33,521 bases of DNA. Source: Betaproteobacteria bacterium HGW-Betaproteobacteria-16 (lineage in GTDB: Bacteria > Pseudomonadota > Gammaproteobacteria > Burkholderiales > Burkholderiaceae_C). The stretch covers positions 1 to 33,521 of the forward strand of contig PHCQ01000056.1 in the NCBI GenBank assembly GCA_002840835.1, given 5' to 3'. This document shows, piece by piece, positions 8,011 through 16,050 of the stretch. The position numbers and the translations under genes were made by a program. Position 1 is the first letter of the stretch; each line of letters begins with the position of its first letter. A model generated the notes under the pieces. It worked only from the letters and a program-made list of their open reading frames with translations. It was not told where the DNA came from and searched no databases.

Positions 8011-8027
8011 CAGACCGGAGACTTTTC

Positions 8028-8879
8028 ATGATCCTGCGCCCTTTTCAGCAAATCGATGTGTTCACCGAGACCCCCTACCGAGGCAACCCCCTGGCGGTGG
8101 TGCTGGACGGCAGCGGCCTGTCTACCGAAACCATGCAGCAATTCACCGACTGGACCAATCTGTCGGAGTGCACCTTTCTGCTGCCTCCCACTGATGAAGG
8201 TCGAGCTGCCGGTGCCGACTACCGCGTGCGCATCTTCTGCCCGGGGCGCGAACTGCCGTTTGCCGGCCACCCCACGCTGGGGAGTTGCCACGCATGGCTG
8301 GCGGCGGGAGGCGCGCCGCGCGGCGAGCATGTGGTGCAGGAATGTGGCGTCGGTCTGGTGAAAATCCGCCGGGAGACCAACCGGCTGGCTTTTGCCGCGC
8401 CTCCCTTGCGCCGCAGCGGCCCTCTGGACGAACCTGATGTGGCCTTGATCGCACGCGGCCTGGGCCTCGCACGCGACGAGATCGTTGCGCACGCCTGGTG
8501 CGAAAACGGTCCGCCCTGGCGCGGTGTGATGCTGCGCTCGGCCGAGCAGGTGCTGGCCGTGCGGCCGGATGCGACGGTGCTCGCGGGCATGGAAATCGGC
8601 CTGATCGGACCGCAAACCGAAGGCTCAGAAACCGCCTTCGAGGTGCGCGCGTTCTTTCACGCCGCACAGACGCTTTGCGAAGACCCCGTGACCGGCAGTC
8701 TGAACGCGGCACTGGCGCAATGGCTGATTGGCACGGGCCTGGCGCCCGAACGCTACGTGGCGGCCCAAGGCACAGCCCTGGCACGCAAAGGCCGGGTGCA
8801 TGTGGAGCGTGACGCCACCGGCACGATCTGGATCGGTGGCACATCCATCACGTGTATCGAAGGGCAGGTCAGGTTGTGA
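8028..8879 (+). CDS. PhzF family isomerase/epimerase
   Basis: This is a 283-residue member of the PhzF/diaminopimelate-epimerase fold. Family marks are IDVFTETPYRGNPLAVVLD at the start, NLSECTF with the catalytic acid E47, RIFCPGRELPFAGHPTLGS and, in the second half, EDPVTGSLNAALAQWL. PhzF of phenazine biosynthesis isomerises trans-2,3-dihydro-3-hydroxyanthranilate; most relatives have unknown substrates. There are no other phenazine genes here, so phenazine synthesis is not implied. ATG 8028 has a good RBS, CCGGAG, 7-8 bases upstream. The TGA overlaps the GTG start of the next gene. Confidence 0.9.
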   Translation: MILRPFQQIDVFTETPYRGNPLAVVLDGSGLSTETMQQFTDWTNLSECTFLLPPTDEGRAAGADYRVRIFCPGRELPFAGHPTLGSCHAWLAAGGAPRGEHVVQECGVGLVKIRRETNRLAFAAPPLRRSGPLDEPDVALIARGLGLARDEIVAHAWCENGPPWRGVMLRSAEQVLAVRPDATVLAGMEIGLIGPQTEGSETAFEVRAFFHAAQTLCEDPVTGSLNAALAQWLIGTGLAPERYVAAQGTALARKGRVHVERDATGTIWIGGTSITCIEGQVRL

Positions 8880-9559
8880 CGGCGCAGATCGACCATCTGG
8901 TGGTGGCCGCCACCACTCTCGAAGCCGGCGTGGCCTGGTGTGAGCGCACACTCGGCGTGACGCCCGGCCCGGGCGGTGAGCACGCCCTGTTCGGCACACA
9001 CAACCGGCTGCTCAAGCTGCACAGCGACGCCGAGCCACCGGTCTACCTGGAGATCATCGCCATCAACCCGCTGGCGCAGCCCACGAGGGCGAGCTCTCTG
9101 CGGCGCTGGTTCGATCTGGACGACCCGGCCATGCACCAGCGACTTCAACGCCATGGACCGCAGCTCGTGCACTGGGTGGCGCGCGTGCCCGCCATCGAAC
9201 CTGCGGTGGCGGCACTGCAGGCGCTGGGCATCGACCGTGGGCAGGTGCTGCAAGCCTCGCGTGCCACGCCGCAAGGTCTGCTGCATTGGCACATCAGCGT
9301 CCGGGACGACGGCCAGCGGCTGTTCGATGGCGCCTTGCCCACCCTGATTGAATGGGGTGAAACCCATCCCGCGCGTACGATGCCAGACAGCGGGTTGACG
9401 CTCACCGCGTTCGAAGTGAGCCATCCCCGCACCGGCGAGTTGCGAGAGGCCTTGCAGGCGTTAGGGCTGGCGGGCGTGCGGGTGAGCGACGAGCCGCCGA
9501 CCCTCGTGGCGCAATTGCTAACCTCGAAAGGCCGCGTCACGCTGGCCTCCACACTCTGA
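8876..9559 (+). CDS. VOC / glyoxalase-like domain protein
   Basis: This is a 227-residue protein whose first half reads as a vicinal-oxygen-chelate domain: QIDHLVVAATTLEAGVAWCERTLGVTPGPGGEHALFGTHNRLLKL, then YLEIIAINP. The pattern resembles the 'glyoxalase-like' Pfam group with two beta-alpha-beta-beta-beta halves. The first-half His (DHLV) and Glu (LEI) are possible metal ligands. I chose GTG 8876, which overlaps the previous TGA as GTGA and follows AGGGCAGG; another GTG at 8852 is possible. The substrate is unknown; its place next to PhzF and a dehydratase suggests a role in the same route. Confidence 0.75.
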   Translation: MTAQIDHLVVAATTLEAGVAWCERTLGVTPGPGGEHALFGTHNRLLKLHSDAEPPVYLEIIAINPLAQPTRASSLRRWFDLDDPAMHQRLQRHGPQLVHWVARVPAIEPAVAALQALGIDRGQVLQASRATPQGLLHWHISVRDDGQRLFDGALPTLIEWGETHPARTMPDSGLTLTAFEVSHPRTGELREALQALGLAGVRVSDEPPTLVAQLLTSKGRVTLASTL

Positions 9560-9572
9560 ATCCTGATCAGAC

Positions 9573-10541
9573 ATGAGCGATACCCTGCCCGATCTGGCGG
9601 CCATCGAGGCCGCTGCCGAAGTCGTCTACCGGGACTTCGCTGCCACGCCCCAGTACCGGTGGGCCACGCTGAGCCAGCGCCTGGGCACGGAATGCTGGGT
9701 CAAGCACGAGAACCACACGCCGGTCGGGGCGTTCAAGATCCGCGGCGGCCTGACGTATTTCGACGCACTGCGTCAGCGAGGCGCACTTCCGCGCGAAGTG
9801 ATCAGCGCCACGCGCGGCAACCACGGCCAGAGCATGGGGTGGGCGGCGCGCGCGCACGGCGTGGCCTGCACCATCGTCGTCCCGCACGGCAATTCGGTCG
9901 AGAAGAATGCCGCCATGCGCGCGCTGGGCGTGACACTGATCGAACACGGCGACGACTTCCAGGACAGCCGCGAACATGCCATGCAACTGGCCGAACAGCG
10001 CGGGGCCCACATGGTGCCGAGCTTTCATGCCGACCTGGTGCGCGGCGTGACCACCTACTGGTGGGAGTTCATGCGCGCCGTGCCGCAGCTGGACGTGGTG
10101 TACGTGCCCATCGGGCAGGGCTCGGGCGCCTGCGCCGCCATCGCGGCCAAGCGGGCATTGAATCATCGGGCTCGGATCGTGGGTGTGGTCAGCGCGCACG
10201 CCACCACCTATGCCGATTCCATTTCAGCAGGTCAGGTGGTCGCCTCGCCAGTGACCACCGAACTGGCCGACGGCATGGCCTGCCGCGTGGCCGATGCGGC
10301 AGCGCTGGCGGTGCTGGCGCCCAACCTTGCGCATATCGTGAAAGTCACCGACAACGAAGTGGCTCAGGCCATGCGCATGCTGTTCGCCGACACGCACAAC
10401 GTGGCCGAGGGAGCGGGTGCAGCCAGTTTTGCAGCGGCCTGGCAGGAGCGCGATCAACTGCAAGGACAGGTGGTGGGCACCACCTTGTGTGGGGGTAACG
10501 TGGACAGCACGGTACTCGCGAAGGTCCTGAACAGGGGGTGA
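9573..10541 (+). CDS. Threonine dehydratase-like PLP enzyme (fold type II)
   Basis: This is a 322-residue fold-type II PLP enzyme of the serine/threonine dehydratase group, which removes water and ammonia from hydroxy-amino acids. The PLP lysine is in GAFKIRGG (K55). The Asn loop is ATRGNHGQS, and the phosphate-binding loop is GQGSGA (181-186), less glycine-rich than the usual GGGG. The C-terminal TTLCGGNVD corresponds to the SGGNVD of the family. There is no regulatory ACT domain, so it is probably a catabolic enzyme not subject to isoleucine feedback. The related ammonia-lyases for 3-hydroxyaspartate share these motifs and cannot be excluded. It is the last gene of the cluster; a palindromic repeat begins immediately after its stop. 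Confidence 0.85.
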   Translation: MSDTLPDLAAIEAAAEVVYRDFAATPQYRWATLSQRLGTECWVKHENHTPVGAFKIRGGLTYFDALRQRGALPREVISATRGNHGQSMGWAARAHGVACTIVVPHGNSVEKNAAMRALGVTLIEHGDDFQDSREHAMQLAEQRGAHMVPSFHADLVRGVTTYWWEFMRAVPQLDVVYVPIGQGSGACAAIAAKRALNHRARIVGVVSAHATTYADSISAGQVVASPVTTELADGMACRVADAAALAVLAPNLAHIVKVTDNEVAQAMRMLFADTHNVAEGAGAASFAAAWQERDQLQGQVVGTTLCGGNVDSTVLAKVLNRG

Positions 10542-10642
10542 CCCTCCACCGCGCTTTTCGCGACCCCTCCAAGGGAGGCGATACCAGTGGCCCGGCGAAG
10601 CCGGTTTCACGGGATCTCTGGAGGAAGACAATTCGCGACGGA
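10542..10642 (+). repeat. Palindromic intergenic repeat, family 2, copy A
   Basis: About 100 bp align with 14033-14130, base for base over most of the length: the GCGCTT..CGCGACCCC block, a CCTCC/GGAGG hairpin, then a long imperfect hairpin at 10580-10616. The latter has GATACC and GGGATC arms and an inner CCGGC-GAA-GCCGG stem. It fills the gap between two convergent genes and could act as a bidirectional terminator or transcript-end protector. Confidence 0.7.
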
Positions 10643-10696
10643 GCGTCTACCCACCCTGCAATGCAACGGATTCCAGGCGTTGCGAACAGGACAGGT

Positions 10697-13144
10697 TTAC
10701 CCTGCCAGCCGCGCCACCACCTCGCAGAACGACTCCACAGCGTCGGTCTTGAAGACCACCTCGCGCACGCCAGCGGCCAGGGCTTCAGCCTGCAGTTCGT
10801 CGGTGATGTAGCCCGAGGCCACCGCCACCGGCAGCGCCGGGCTCAAGGCCAGCACCTCGCGCGCCACATCCAGGCCCGACATACCGGGCATGTTGTAGTC
10901 GGTGAGCATGAGGTGGAAGGCATCCGGCTGCTGCCGCACCGCCTCGATGGCCTCTCTCTGGTCAGTGAAGGCCGTCACCCGGTGGCCGCGCCGCTCCAGC
11001 AACCGACGCACCAGAAACACCAGGGTGTCGTCGTCGTCGAGGTACAAGATGTGGCGGGCAAGGGCTGACGGGGTTTCTGCCATCGCAGATTTCTCCTGTT
11101 GAACAGACGGCGGTATCGGTGTCGCTGACGAAAGGGCACTGCCTGACGAAACAGGCAGGTCCAGAGGCATTGTGCCGTCAAGCGATGCCGGCGGGGTGCC
11201 AACTTTATCGCGCTGAACGCCACTCATGGCGCCCAGGGCCTCCATGGCGGGAAAGTACAGGCGAAATTGTGTGCCTTCGCCCAGACGGCTGTCGACCTCG
11301 ATCACCCCGTCGTGGGCCTGCACGATGCCCAGCACCACCGGCAAGCCCAGGCCGGTGCCCTGCCCGACCACTTTGGTGGTGAAGAAGGGTTCGTACATGC
11401 GCTTCAGGGTGGCCTCTGTCATGCCACAGCCGTTGTCGCTGACGCTGACCGACACCACGTCCACGCCGGCTGCCTGGCAGGCCTTGGACAGCTCACGTGG
11501 CACGCGGGTGTCGTCATTTGAGAGATTTTCAACCCGGTATTCGATACGGCCGGGCCGGCCTTCCAGCGCGTAGATGGCATTGGTCCCCAGATTCAGCAGC
11601 ACCTGGCCGATCTGTGTGGCGTCGGCCCGCACGGGCAGCAACGGGCCACCGGTCTGGACGACCAGTTCGATCTGTGGCGTGATGGCCGTGCGCAGCAAAC
11701 GGCAGGTTTCCGCGACCGTGTGGCCCAGGTCGAGCGAGGTGCGGGCCAGGGGTTGCTGGCGGCTGAATGCCAGGATCTGTCGCACCAGTTCTCGCCCTCG
11801 TCTGGCTGCGGTGCTGATTTCATGCAGGCTTTCCCGCGCCAGCGAGCCGGACTCGAGGTCCTGCCGGGCCAGCTCGGCATTGCCCAGAATGGCCGCCAGA
11901 ATGTTGTTGAAGTCGTGCGCCACACCACCGGCCAGCGTGCCCAGCGCTTCCATCTTCTGAGACTGGGAAAGCTGCTGTTCCAGCACACGGTGCTGGTCCT
12001 GCGCCTCCTTGAGCGAAGTGACGTCAACGAAAGTGAACACCACATGGCGCAAGCCGCCCAGCACGTCGTTTTCAGGAAAGGCGTTGCACAGGCCCCAGCG
12101 AACCTGCTTGTCGGCGCCAGCCTTCACACCCATCACCACGCTTTTCATGGGCTGGCCGCTGGCCAGCACGCGCTCGAACGGCACTTCATGCCGGACCATC
12201 CACTGCCCGTCTTCCCGCATCAGGCGCCAGTCGCGGGCGATGGGTTCGATCATGGCGGTGCGGGCGGTCTCCTCGTCCCAGCCCAGAAACTCCCTGGCAG
12301 CGGTGTTGATCGTCACCACGGTCCGGTCGGGTCGCAGGACGATCACACCGGCGCTGAGGTTTTCAACCAGGGTGCGCAGTTCCACCTCGCGCGATTGCAG
12401 GTCCTTGCGTGCGCGGTCGCCCTCCTGGCGCAGCCGGTAAGTCACCAATGACCCATAGAGCACGACGCGCAACAGGCGCGCGAGCAGAAAGAAGAACAGG
12501 GCGACAGAGGCCACGACATCCAGCGGCACCTTGAGCACGGGCGCGGCCACCAGAAACATCGCCAGGGTACTGGCTTCCAGCACGGACAGCCATTTCAGCG
12601 CCTGCAGTTCGGGAACGCGCCGCTGCGGGTCGGCCAGAACGATGTCCCGCATGGCCAGCACGATGATGGCGATCGAGGTGAGCGCAAAGAAGGCCTGGCG
12701 CAGCGCGGGCAGATCCCACACCAGGAGGAAACCGGTCTGCCAGGCCAGCAGGAACCCCAGCGCCAAAGCGATCCAACCGGGTGGCCGAGGGAGATGCAGG
12801 TAGCTGCGCAGGCCCATCCACGCCAGCAGGGCACTGGCGGTGAGTGCGGAGTTGGCAATGCTCACGGTAAAAAACTCGGGCGCGCTGCCGCGCAGCCACA
12901 AGCCGGCCGACCCCACGATGGACACCAGCGCAGACACCGACCACCAGCCTGGACCGCCAATGGCAGGGTAGCGGCGCATCAGGGCCCAGAACGCGATGGC
13001 GATGAGGGCGTCGACGCCGATCCGCAGCGCCAACAAGGTTGGCAGGTCAAACAAGGGTGTGGGCACAGGGTATCGGCTGTTGAAACTCCCGCCATTGAAG
13101 CACAGCCATCCACCCCAAAAACCGGGGAAAAGCCCGACTAACAC
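10697..13144 (-). CDS. Membrane hybrid histidine kinase with C-terminal receiver
   Basis: This is a sensor kinase of up to 815 residues. There are six or so hydrophobic helices (about 37-235), then a short coiled coil and a PAS-like domain (about 255-380). The dimerisation/phosphoacceptor box is GTLAGGVAHDFNNIL with H410. The ATPase domain has an N box LLNLGTNA (N518), D570NGCGM and GQGTGLGL (595-601). After a low-complexity Ser/Pro linker comes a receiver with acidic pocket D703-D706, phosphoacceptor D749 in LTDYNMPG and K799. There is no DNA-binding output and no HPt, so it must signal through a separate partner, none of which is next door. The start is uncertain: the open frame begins with GTG at 13144, and GTG 13066 is closer to the first membrane helix. 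Confidence 0.88.
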   Translation of the reverse strand: MLVGLFPGFWGGWLCFNGGSFNSRYPVPTPLFDLPTLLALRIGVDALIAIAFWALMRRYPAIGGPGWWSVSALVSIVGSAGLWLRGSAPEFFTVSIANSALTASALLAWMGLRSYLHLPRPPGWIALALGFLLAWQTGFLLVWDLPALRQAFFALTSIAIIVLAMRDIVLADPQRRVPELQALKWLSVLEASTLAMFLVAAPVLKVPLDVVASVALFFFLLARLLRVVLYGSLVTYRLRQEGDRARKDLQSREVELRTLVENLSAGVIVLRPDRTVVTINTAAREFLGWDEETARTAMIEPIARDWRLMREDGQWMVRHEVPFERVLASGQPMKSVVMGVKAGADKQVRWGLCNAFPENDVLGGLRHVVFTFVDVTSLKEAQDQHRVLEQQLSQSQKMEALGTLAGGVAHDFNNILAAILGNAELARQDLESGSLARESLHEISTAARRGRELVRQILAFSRQQPLARTSLDLGHTVAETCRLLRTAITPQIELVVQTGGPLLPVRADATQIGQVLLNLGTNAIYALEGRPGRIEYRVENLSNDDTRVPRELSKACQAAGVDVVSVSVSDNGCGMTEATLKRMYEPFFTTKVVGQGTGLGLPVVLGIVQAHDGVIEVDSRLGEGTQFRLYFPAMEALGAMSGVQRDKVGTPPASLDGTMPLDLPVSSGSALSSATPIPPSVQQEKSAMAETPSALARHILYLDDDDTLVFLVRRLLERRGHRVTAFTDQREAIEAVRQQPDAFHLMLTDYNMPGMSGLDVAREVLALSPALPVAVASGYITDELQAEALAAGVREVVFKTDAVESFCEVVARLAG

Positions 13145-13221
13145 TTTGGATTTCTTCGGACCAGACCACAGACACCTGGGCGACTGTCAGGGCGATCCAG
13201 CCGGTGAAACAGTCGCTGCCG

Positions 13222-13244
13222 AGACAAAGTGCAGACATTTGTCT
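13222..13244. promoter_or_regulatory. Inverted repeat before the phosphatase-family gene
   Basis: AGACAAA (13222-13228) and TTTGTCT (13238-13244) form a perfect 7-bp inverted repeat with a 9-base spacer. It lies 9-18 bases before the two candidate starts and in the divergent region shared with the hybrid kinase gene. It may be an operator or an RNA hairpin. No good -10/-35 pair is visible around it. Confidence 0.35.
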
Positions 13245-13261
13245 GTCACAGAATGCCTGCC

Positions 13262-13945
13262 ATGGGAACCCTCTACCTCGTGCGCCACGGCCAGGCCTCG
13301 TTTGGCGCTGAAGACTACGACCAGCTCAGTGAGCGCGGCAGGCAGCAGAGCGTGCAACTCGGCCGCTACTGGGCCGCGCGTGGGGTCGTGTTCGACGCCG
13401 TGATCACCGGCACGCTGAAGCGCCACGAGCAGACCTGGGCGGGCATCGCCGAGGGTGCCGGGCTGGGCACCACCCCCCTGCCCTGGCCCGGCCTGAACGA
13501 GTACGACAGCGAAGCGGTGATCCGCGCCATCTACCCCCACGAACTGGCCAAACCGCAGCACGCTGCGGAAGCGCCCGAGTTGTTCCGCCAACACTTCCGC
13601 CTGCTGCGCGACGGCCTGGCCCAGTGGATGGCGGGCACGGTGAGCCCCAGGGGAATGCCCAGCTACGAGGCTTTCGTGCAAGGCATCACAAGCGCGCTGG
13701 ATCACGTGCGCGCCCACCACGTGGACCGCAAGGTGCTGATCGTGTCGAGCGGCGGACCCATCGCCACCGCAGTGGGTCATGTGCTGGGTCTGAGCCCGGA
13801 GCGCACCATCGACCTGAACATGCGCATCCGCAACAGCGCGGTGACCGAGTTCCAGTTTTCAGCGAAGCGGCACACCTTGCTGACCTACAACACCCTCCCC
13901 CACCTTGACGGGCCGGACTTTGCTGACTGGATAACGTACACGTAG
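13262..13945 (+). CDS. Histidine phosphatase superfamily protein lacking the second catalytic His
   Basis: This is a 227-residue branch of the phosphoglycerate-mutase-like (RHG) superfamily. The phosphoacceptor motif LVRHGQAS (R8, H9, G10) is intact. TGTLKRHEQTW supplies the next Arg (R54), and LNEYD supplies the likely acid (E80). At the place where the family has a second essential His (usually SHGG), this protein reads VSSGGPI (162-166), so the His is a Ser. It may be a slow phosphatase, use another residue, or be a binding protein. Starts at 13253 and 13262 are both possible; I chose 13262 because relatives I recall begin MGTLYLVRHGQ. It is divergent from the hybrid kinase and convergent with the creatininase gene. 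Confidence 0.8.
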   Translation: MGTLYLVRHGQASFGAEDYDQLSERGRQQSVQLGRYWAARGVVFDAVITGTLKRHEQTWAGIAEGAGLGTTPLPWPGLNEYDSEAVIRAIYPHELAKPQHAAEAPELFRQHFRLLRDGLAQWMAGTVSPRGMPSYEAFVQGITSALDHVRAHHVDRKVLIVSSGGPIATAVGHVLGLSPERTIDLNMRIRNSAVTEFQFSAKRHTLLTYNTLPHLDGPDFADWITYT

Positions 13946-14028
13946 CCCCCAAGAATAAGCTACCCCCCTGCGCCGCTTCGCGGCTTCCCCCCTGAAGGGG
14001 GGACGACCCCTTGGACCGGCTGTATTCG
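13942..14028. repeat. Cluster of GC-rich palindromes next to repeat copy B
   Basis: There are three hairpins in a row after the stop of the preceding gene: GTAGC (13942-13946)/GCTAC (13959-13963), GCCGC-TTC-GCGGC (13972-13984), and CCCCCC-TGAA-GGGGGG (13987-14002). Its end, TGTATTCGGAAGCACCCCCG, resembles the end of copy B (AGTGTTTGGAAACACCTCCA), so the repeat units appear to be chained. Confidence 0.65.
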
Positions 14029-14032
14029 GAAG

Positions 14033-14130
14033 CACCCCCGCCGCGCTTCGCGCGACCCCCTCAAGGGGGCGATACCTGTGGCCCGGCAAAGCCGGTTCCA
14101 CGGTATCTCTGGACTGAGACACTTCGCTCC
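14033..14130 (+). repeat. Palindromic intergenic repeat, family 2, copy B
   Basis: This is a second copy of the element at 10542-10642. It contains CCCCC-TCAA-GGGGG (14056-14069) and a long hairpin at 14071-14107 in which GATACC pairs with GGTATC, GTGG with CCAC, and CCGGC with GCCGG. The stem is complete here where copy A has mismatches. A further palindrome, GTGTTT-GG-AAACAC, follows at 14135-14148. The element lies between two convergent genes, as copy A does. Confidence 0.72.
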
Positions 14131-14202
14131 GGTAGTGTTTGGAAACACCTCCACCGCCTTCACGCCTTCGCCAAGGGCAATGCTAAGCGGCGTGGGGACC
14201 CA

Positions 14203-15036
14203 TCACTCGAATGCGGTTCGGTGCGTGAGCGTGTCTGGCGGCAGGCGGTCGATTTCTGCCAGCAGTTGGGCCAGTGATCGACCCGCCGCCTGCAGCACGG
14301 CTTGGCCCTTGGCGGCAGTGGCTGCGCTGGCGTTGCCCACGGCGCCGTCGGCGTTGTAGTCCTGCATCTGCCAGGCCAGTTTGGCGGTCTTGCCGTTGCC
14401 CAGGATGGGGAAATCCGGGGAACGCTCCTGCGAGGCCGAGCGGAAATAGCTGGCGTGGTCCATGTGCACACGATCGGGCGACAGGGCCAGCAGCAGGGAG
14501 GTTTCGATTTCGCCGCCATGGATGCCAAAACGGTGTTCTTCGGCGCTGAACTGGGCATTCACGTCCTTGCCCTGCTCATCCATCAGCGGCAGGTGGAACC
14601 AGTTCACGCTGTAGACCAGCATGCCCAGCCGGGCCCGCAGGTCGCGCGCGACCACGTCCAGCAGGCCCACCTGTCCGCCGTGGGCATTGAACAGCACCAG
14701 CTTCTTCACGCCGCTGGCGGCCACGCATTCGGCGATCTCGGTCCACAAGCGCAGCACGGTGTCTGCCTTGAGGGTGAGCGTGCCGCCAAACCGCGTGTGT
14801 TCCGGTGAAAAGCCCACGGCCTGGGTGGGAAGGAACAGCGCGGGCAGATCTTCTTCCAGGTGCGGCAGGGCCGCCGAGATCACGCCATTGACGATGTCGG
14901 TGTCGACCGACAGCGGCAGGTGCGGTCCGTGCTGCTCGATCGCGGCCACGGGCAGCACGGCAATGGCGCGCGACTTGTCCAGGGCGCTGAATTCGGCGGT
15001 GGTGAGATCGGACCAGAAACGGGCGGGGCGGCTCAT
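14203..15036 (-). CDS. Creatininase family amidohydrolase
   Basis: This is a 277-residue metal-dependent amidohydrolase of the creatininase / FAPy-deformylase family (creatininase, MftE, ArfB). Metal-ligand motifs are clear: IEQHGPHLPL (E34, H36), the following Asp in SVDTDIV (D45), LVLFNAHGGQ (H119) and IHGGEIETS with the late Glu. The family hydrolyses cyclic amides or formamides. There is no mycofactocin or deazaflavin gene nearby, so the substrate is open. Several starts are possible (15036, 15045, 15057). I prefer 15036 because TAAG lies 9 bases upstream and the family sequence begins at once. The gene runs in the same direction as the LysR gene and 57 bases after it. Confidence 0.87.
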   Translation of the reverse strand: MSRPARFWSDLTTAEFSALDKSRAIAVLPVAAIEQHGPHLPLSVDTDIVNGVISAALPHLEEDLPALFLPTQAVGFSPEHTRFGGTLTLKADTVLRLWTEIAECVAASGVKKLVLFNAHGGQVGLLDVVARDLRARLGMLVYSVNWFHLPLMDEQGKDVNAQFSAEEHRFGIHGGEIETSLLLALSPDRVHMDHASYFRSASQERSPDFPILGNGKTAKLAWQMQDYNADGAVGNASAATAAKGQAVLQAAGRSLAQLLAEIDRLPPDTLTHRTAFE

Positions 15037-15092
15037 GGGCGTCATCTTACGAGGCATTGAAGGTACGGGGGGCCGAGCAGACGGGTGACCGT

Positions 15093-15986
15093 TCAACGCG
15101 GGCGGTACAGCATGACACGCTCATACAGCGCCTGCGCCGCCGACGACAGCGCCCGGTCTGCGCGGCGCACCAGAAACACCTGGCGTGTGAGACCCTCGGC
15201 GCGCACGCGGCGCGTGTGCAGGCGCTCACTCTGGAAGTGGAACAAGGTGAGCGCCGGCACCACGGTGATGCCCAGCCCCTGCTCGACCATGCCGGCCACC
15301 GTGCTGAGCTGTTCCAGCTCCAGCAAGGTGCGCAGGCGCGCCGGGTAAATGGCGGCATCCAGGTACTGGCGCACGCTGCTGGACCGTGCCAGCTGAATGA
15401 AGGGAAAGCTCGCCAGCGCCTTCAGCGGCACCGACCGGGTGCCCCGGTCCAGCGCGTGTCCGACCGGGAACACCACATGAAAGTCGTCGGTGCAGAAACC
15501 TTCGGTCCGCAGCTCGGGGGCGTCCAGACGCGTGGATGCGAGCGCGAAGTCGGCCTGGCCGTTGCGCACACGTTCAATGCATTGTTCCGACAGCACGTCG
15601 GCCACGTCCAGCTCAATGCCGGGATGGTCGCGGTGAAACCTGGCCAGCAAAGGTGGCAGCCACCCCGCTGCCAGTGACGGCAGCACCGCCACAGAAACCC
15701 TGCCGCGTCGCCGCGCCACATGGTCGCGCACGTCTTCTGCGGCGGCCTCGGCGTCGCGCAGCAGGTTTTCTGCTGCGCCCAGAAAGGCTGCGCCTTCGGC
15801 GGTGAGTTCCACATGACGCGTGGTGCGATGAAACAGGCGCGCGCCCAGGCCTTGCTCGAGCCCGCCGATCAATGCCGAGAACGCTGGCTGCGACAGATGG
15901 CACTGGGCAGCGGCACGGGTGAAGTTGCGTTGCTCGGCCAGCGACACGAAGGCGCGAAGTTCGCGCGTGGACAGATTGATCGGCAT
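15093..15986 (-). CDS. LysR-type transcriptional regulator
   Basis: This is a 297-residue LysR regulator. The N-terminal winged helix is complete: STRELRAFVSLAEQRNFTRAAAQCHLSQPAFSALIGGLEQGLGARLFHRTTRHVELTAEG in shortened form across residues 6-65. It is followed by the linker helix and a two-lobe effector domain beginning RRGRVSVAVLPSLAAGWLP. It starts at ATG 15986 and is divergent from the AtuA-type gene, 64 bp away, so it probably regulates that gene, its partner and the Bug binding protein. The effector is likely an organic acid or related compound, by analogy only. The creatininase gene follows on the same strand and could be co-transcribed. Confidence 0.93.
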   Translation of the reverse strand: MPINLSTRELRAFVSLAEQRNFTRAAAQCHLSQPAFSALIGGLEQGLGARLFHRTTRHVELTAEGAAFLGAAENLLRDAEAAAEDVRDHVARRRGRVSVAVLPSLAAGWLPPLLARFHRDHPGIELDVADVLSEQCIERVRNGQADFALASTRLDAPELRTEGFCTDDFHVVFPVGHALDRGTRSVPLKALASFPFIQLARSSSVRQYLDAAIYPARLRTLLELEQLSTVAGMVEQGLGITVVPALTLFHFQSERLHTRRVRAEGLTRQVFLVRRADRALSSAAQALYERVMLYRPR

Positions 15987-16050
15987 GTCAAATGAATATA
16001 TCCTTTTTTTCTATTTCACAGATCATGCACCGCTGCCTACAGTGGCAGTC
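15987..16050. promoter_or_regulatory. Divergent LysR / AtuA regulatory region
   Basis: This is a short A/T-rich gap (ATGAATATATCC and a run of seven T) in otherwise GC-rich DNA, between the LysR start and the AtuA-type start. LysR operators usually lie in such gaps. I cannot fix a T-N11-A box or a convincing -35/-10 pair. A hairpin CTGCC-TACAGT-GGCAG (16033-16048) sits where the ribosome would bind before ATG 16051. Confidence 0.45.

Noticed and set aside
8028..8879. PhzF gene as part of a phenazine pathway
   Set aside because: No phzA-E or phzG homologue is present; most PhzF-fold proteins have other, unknown substrates.
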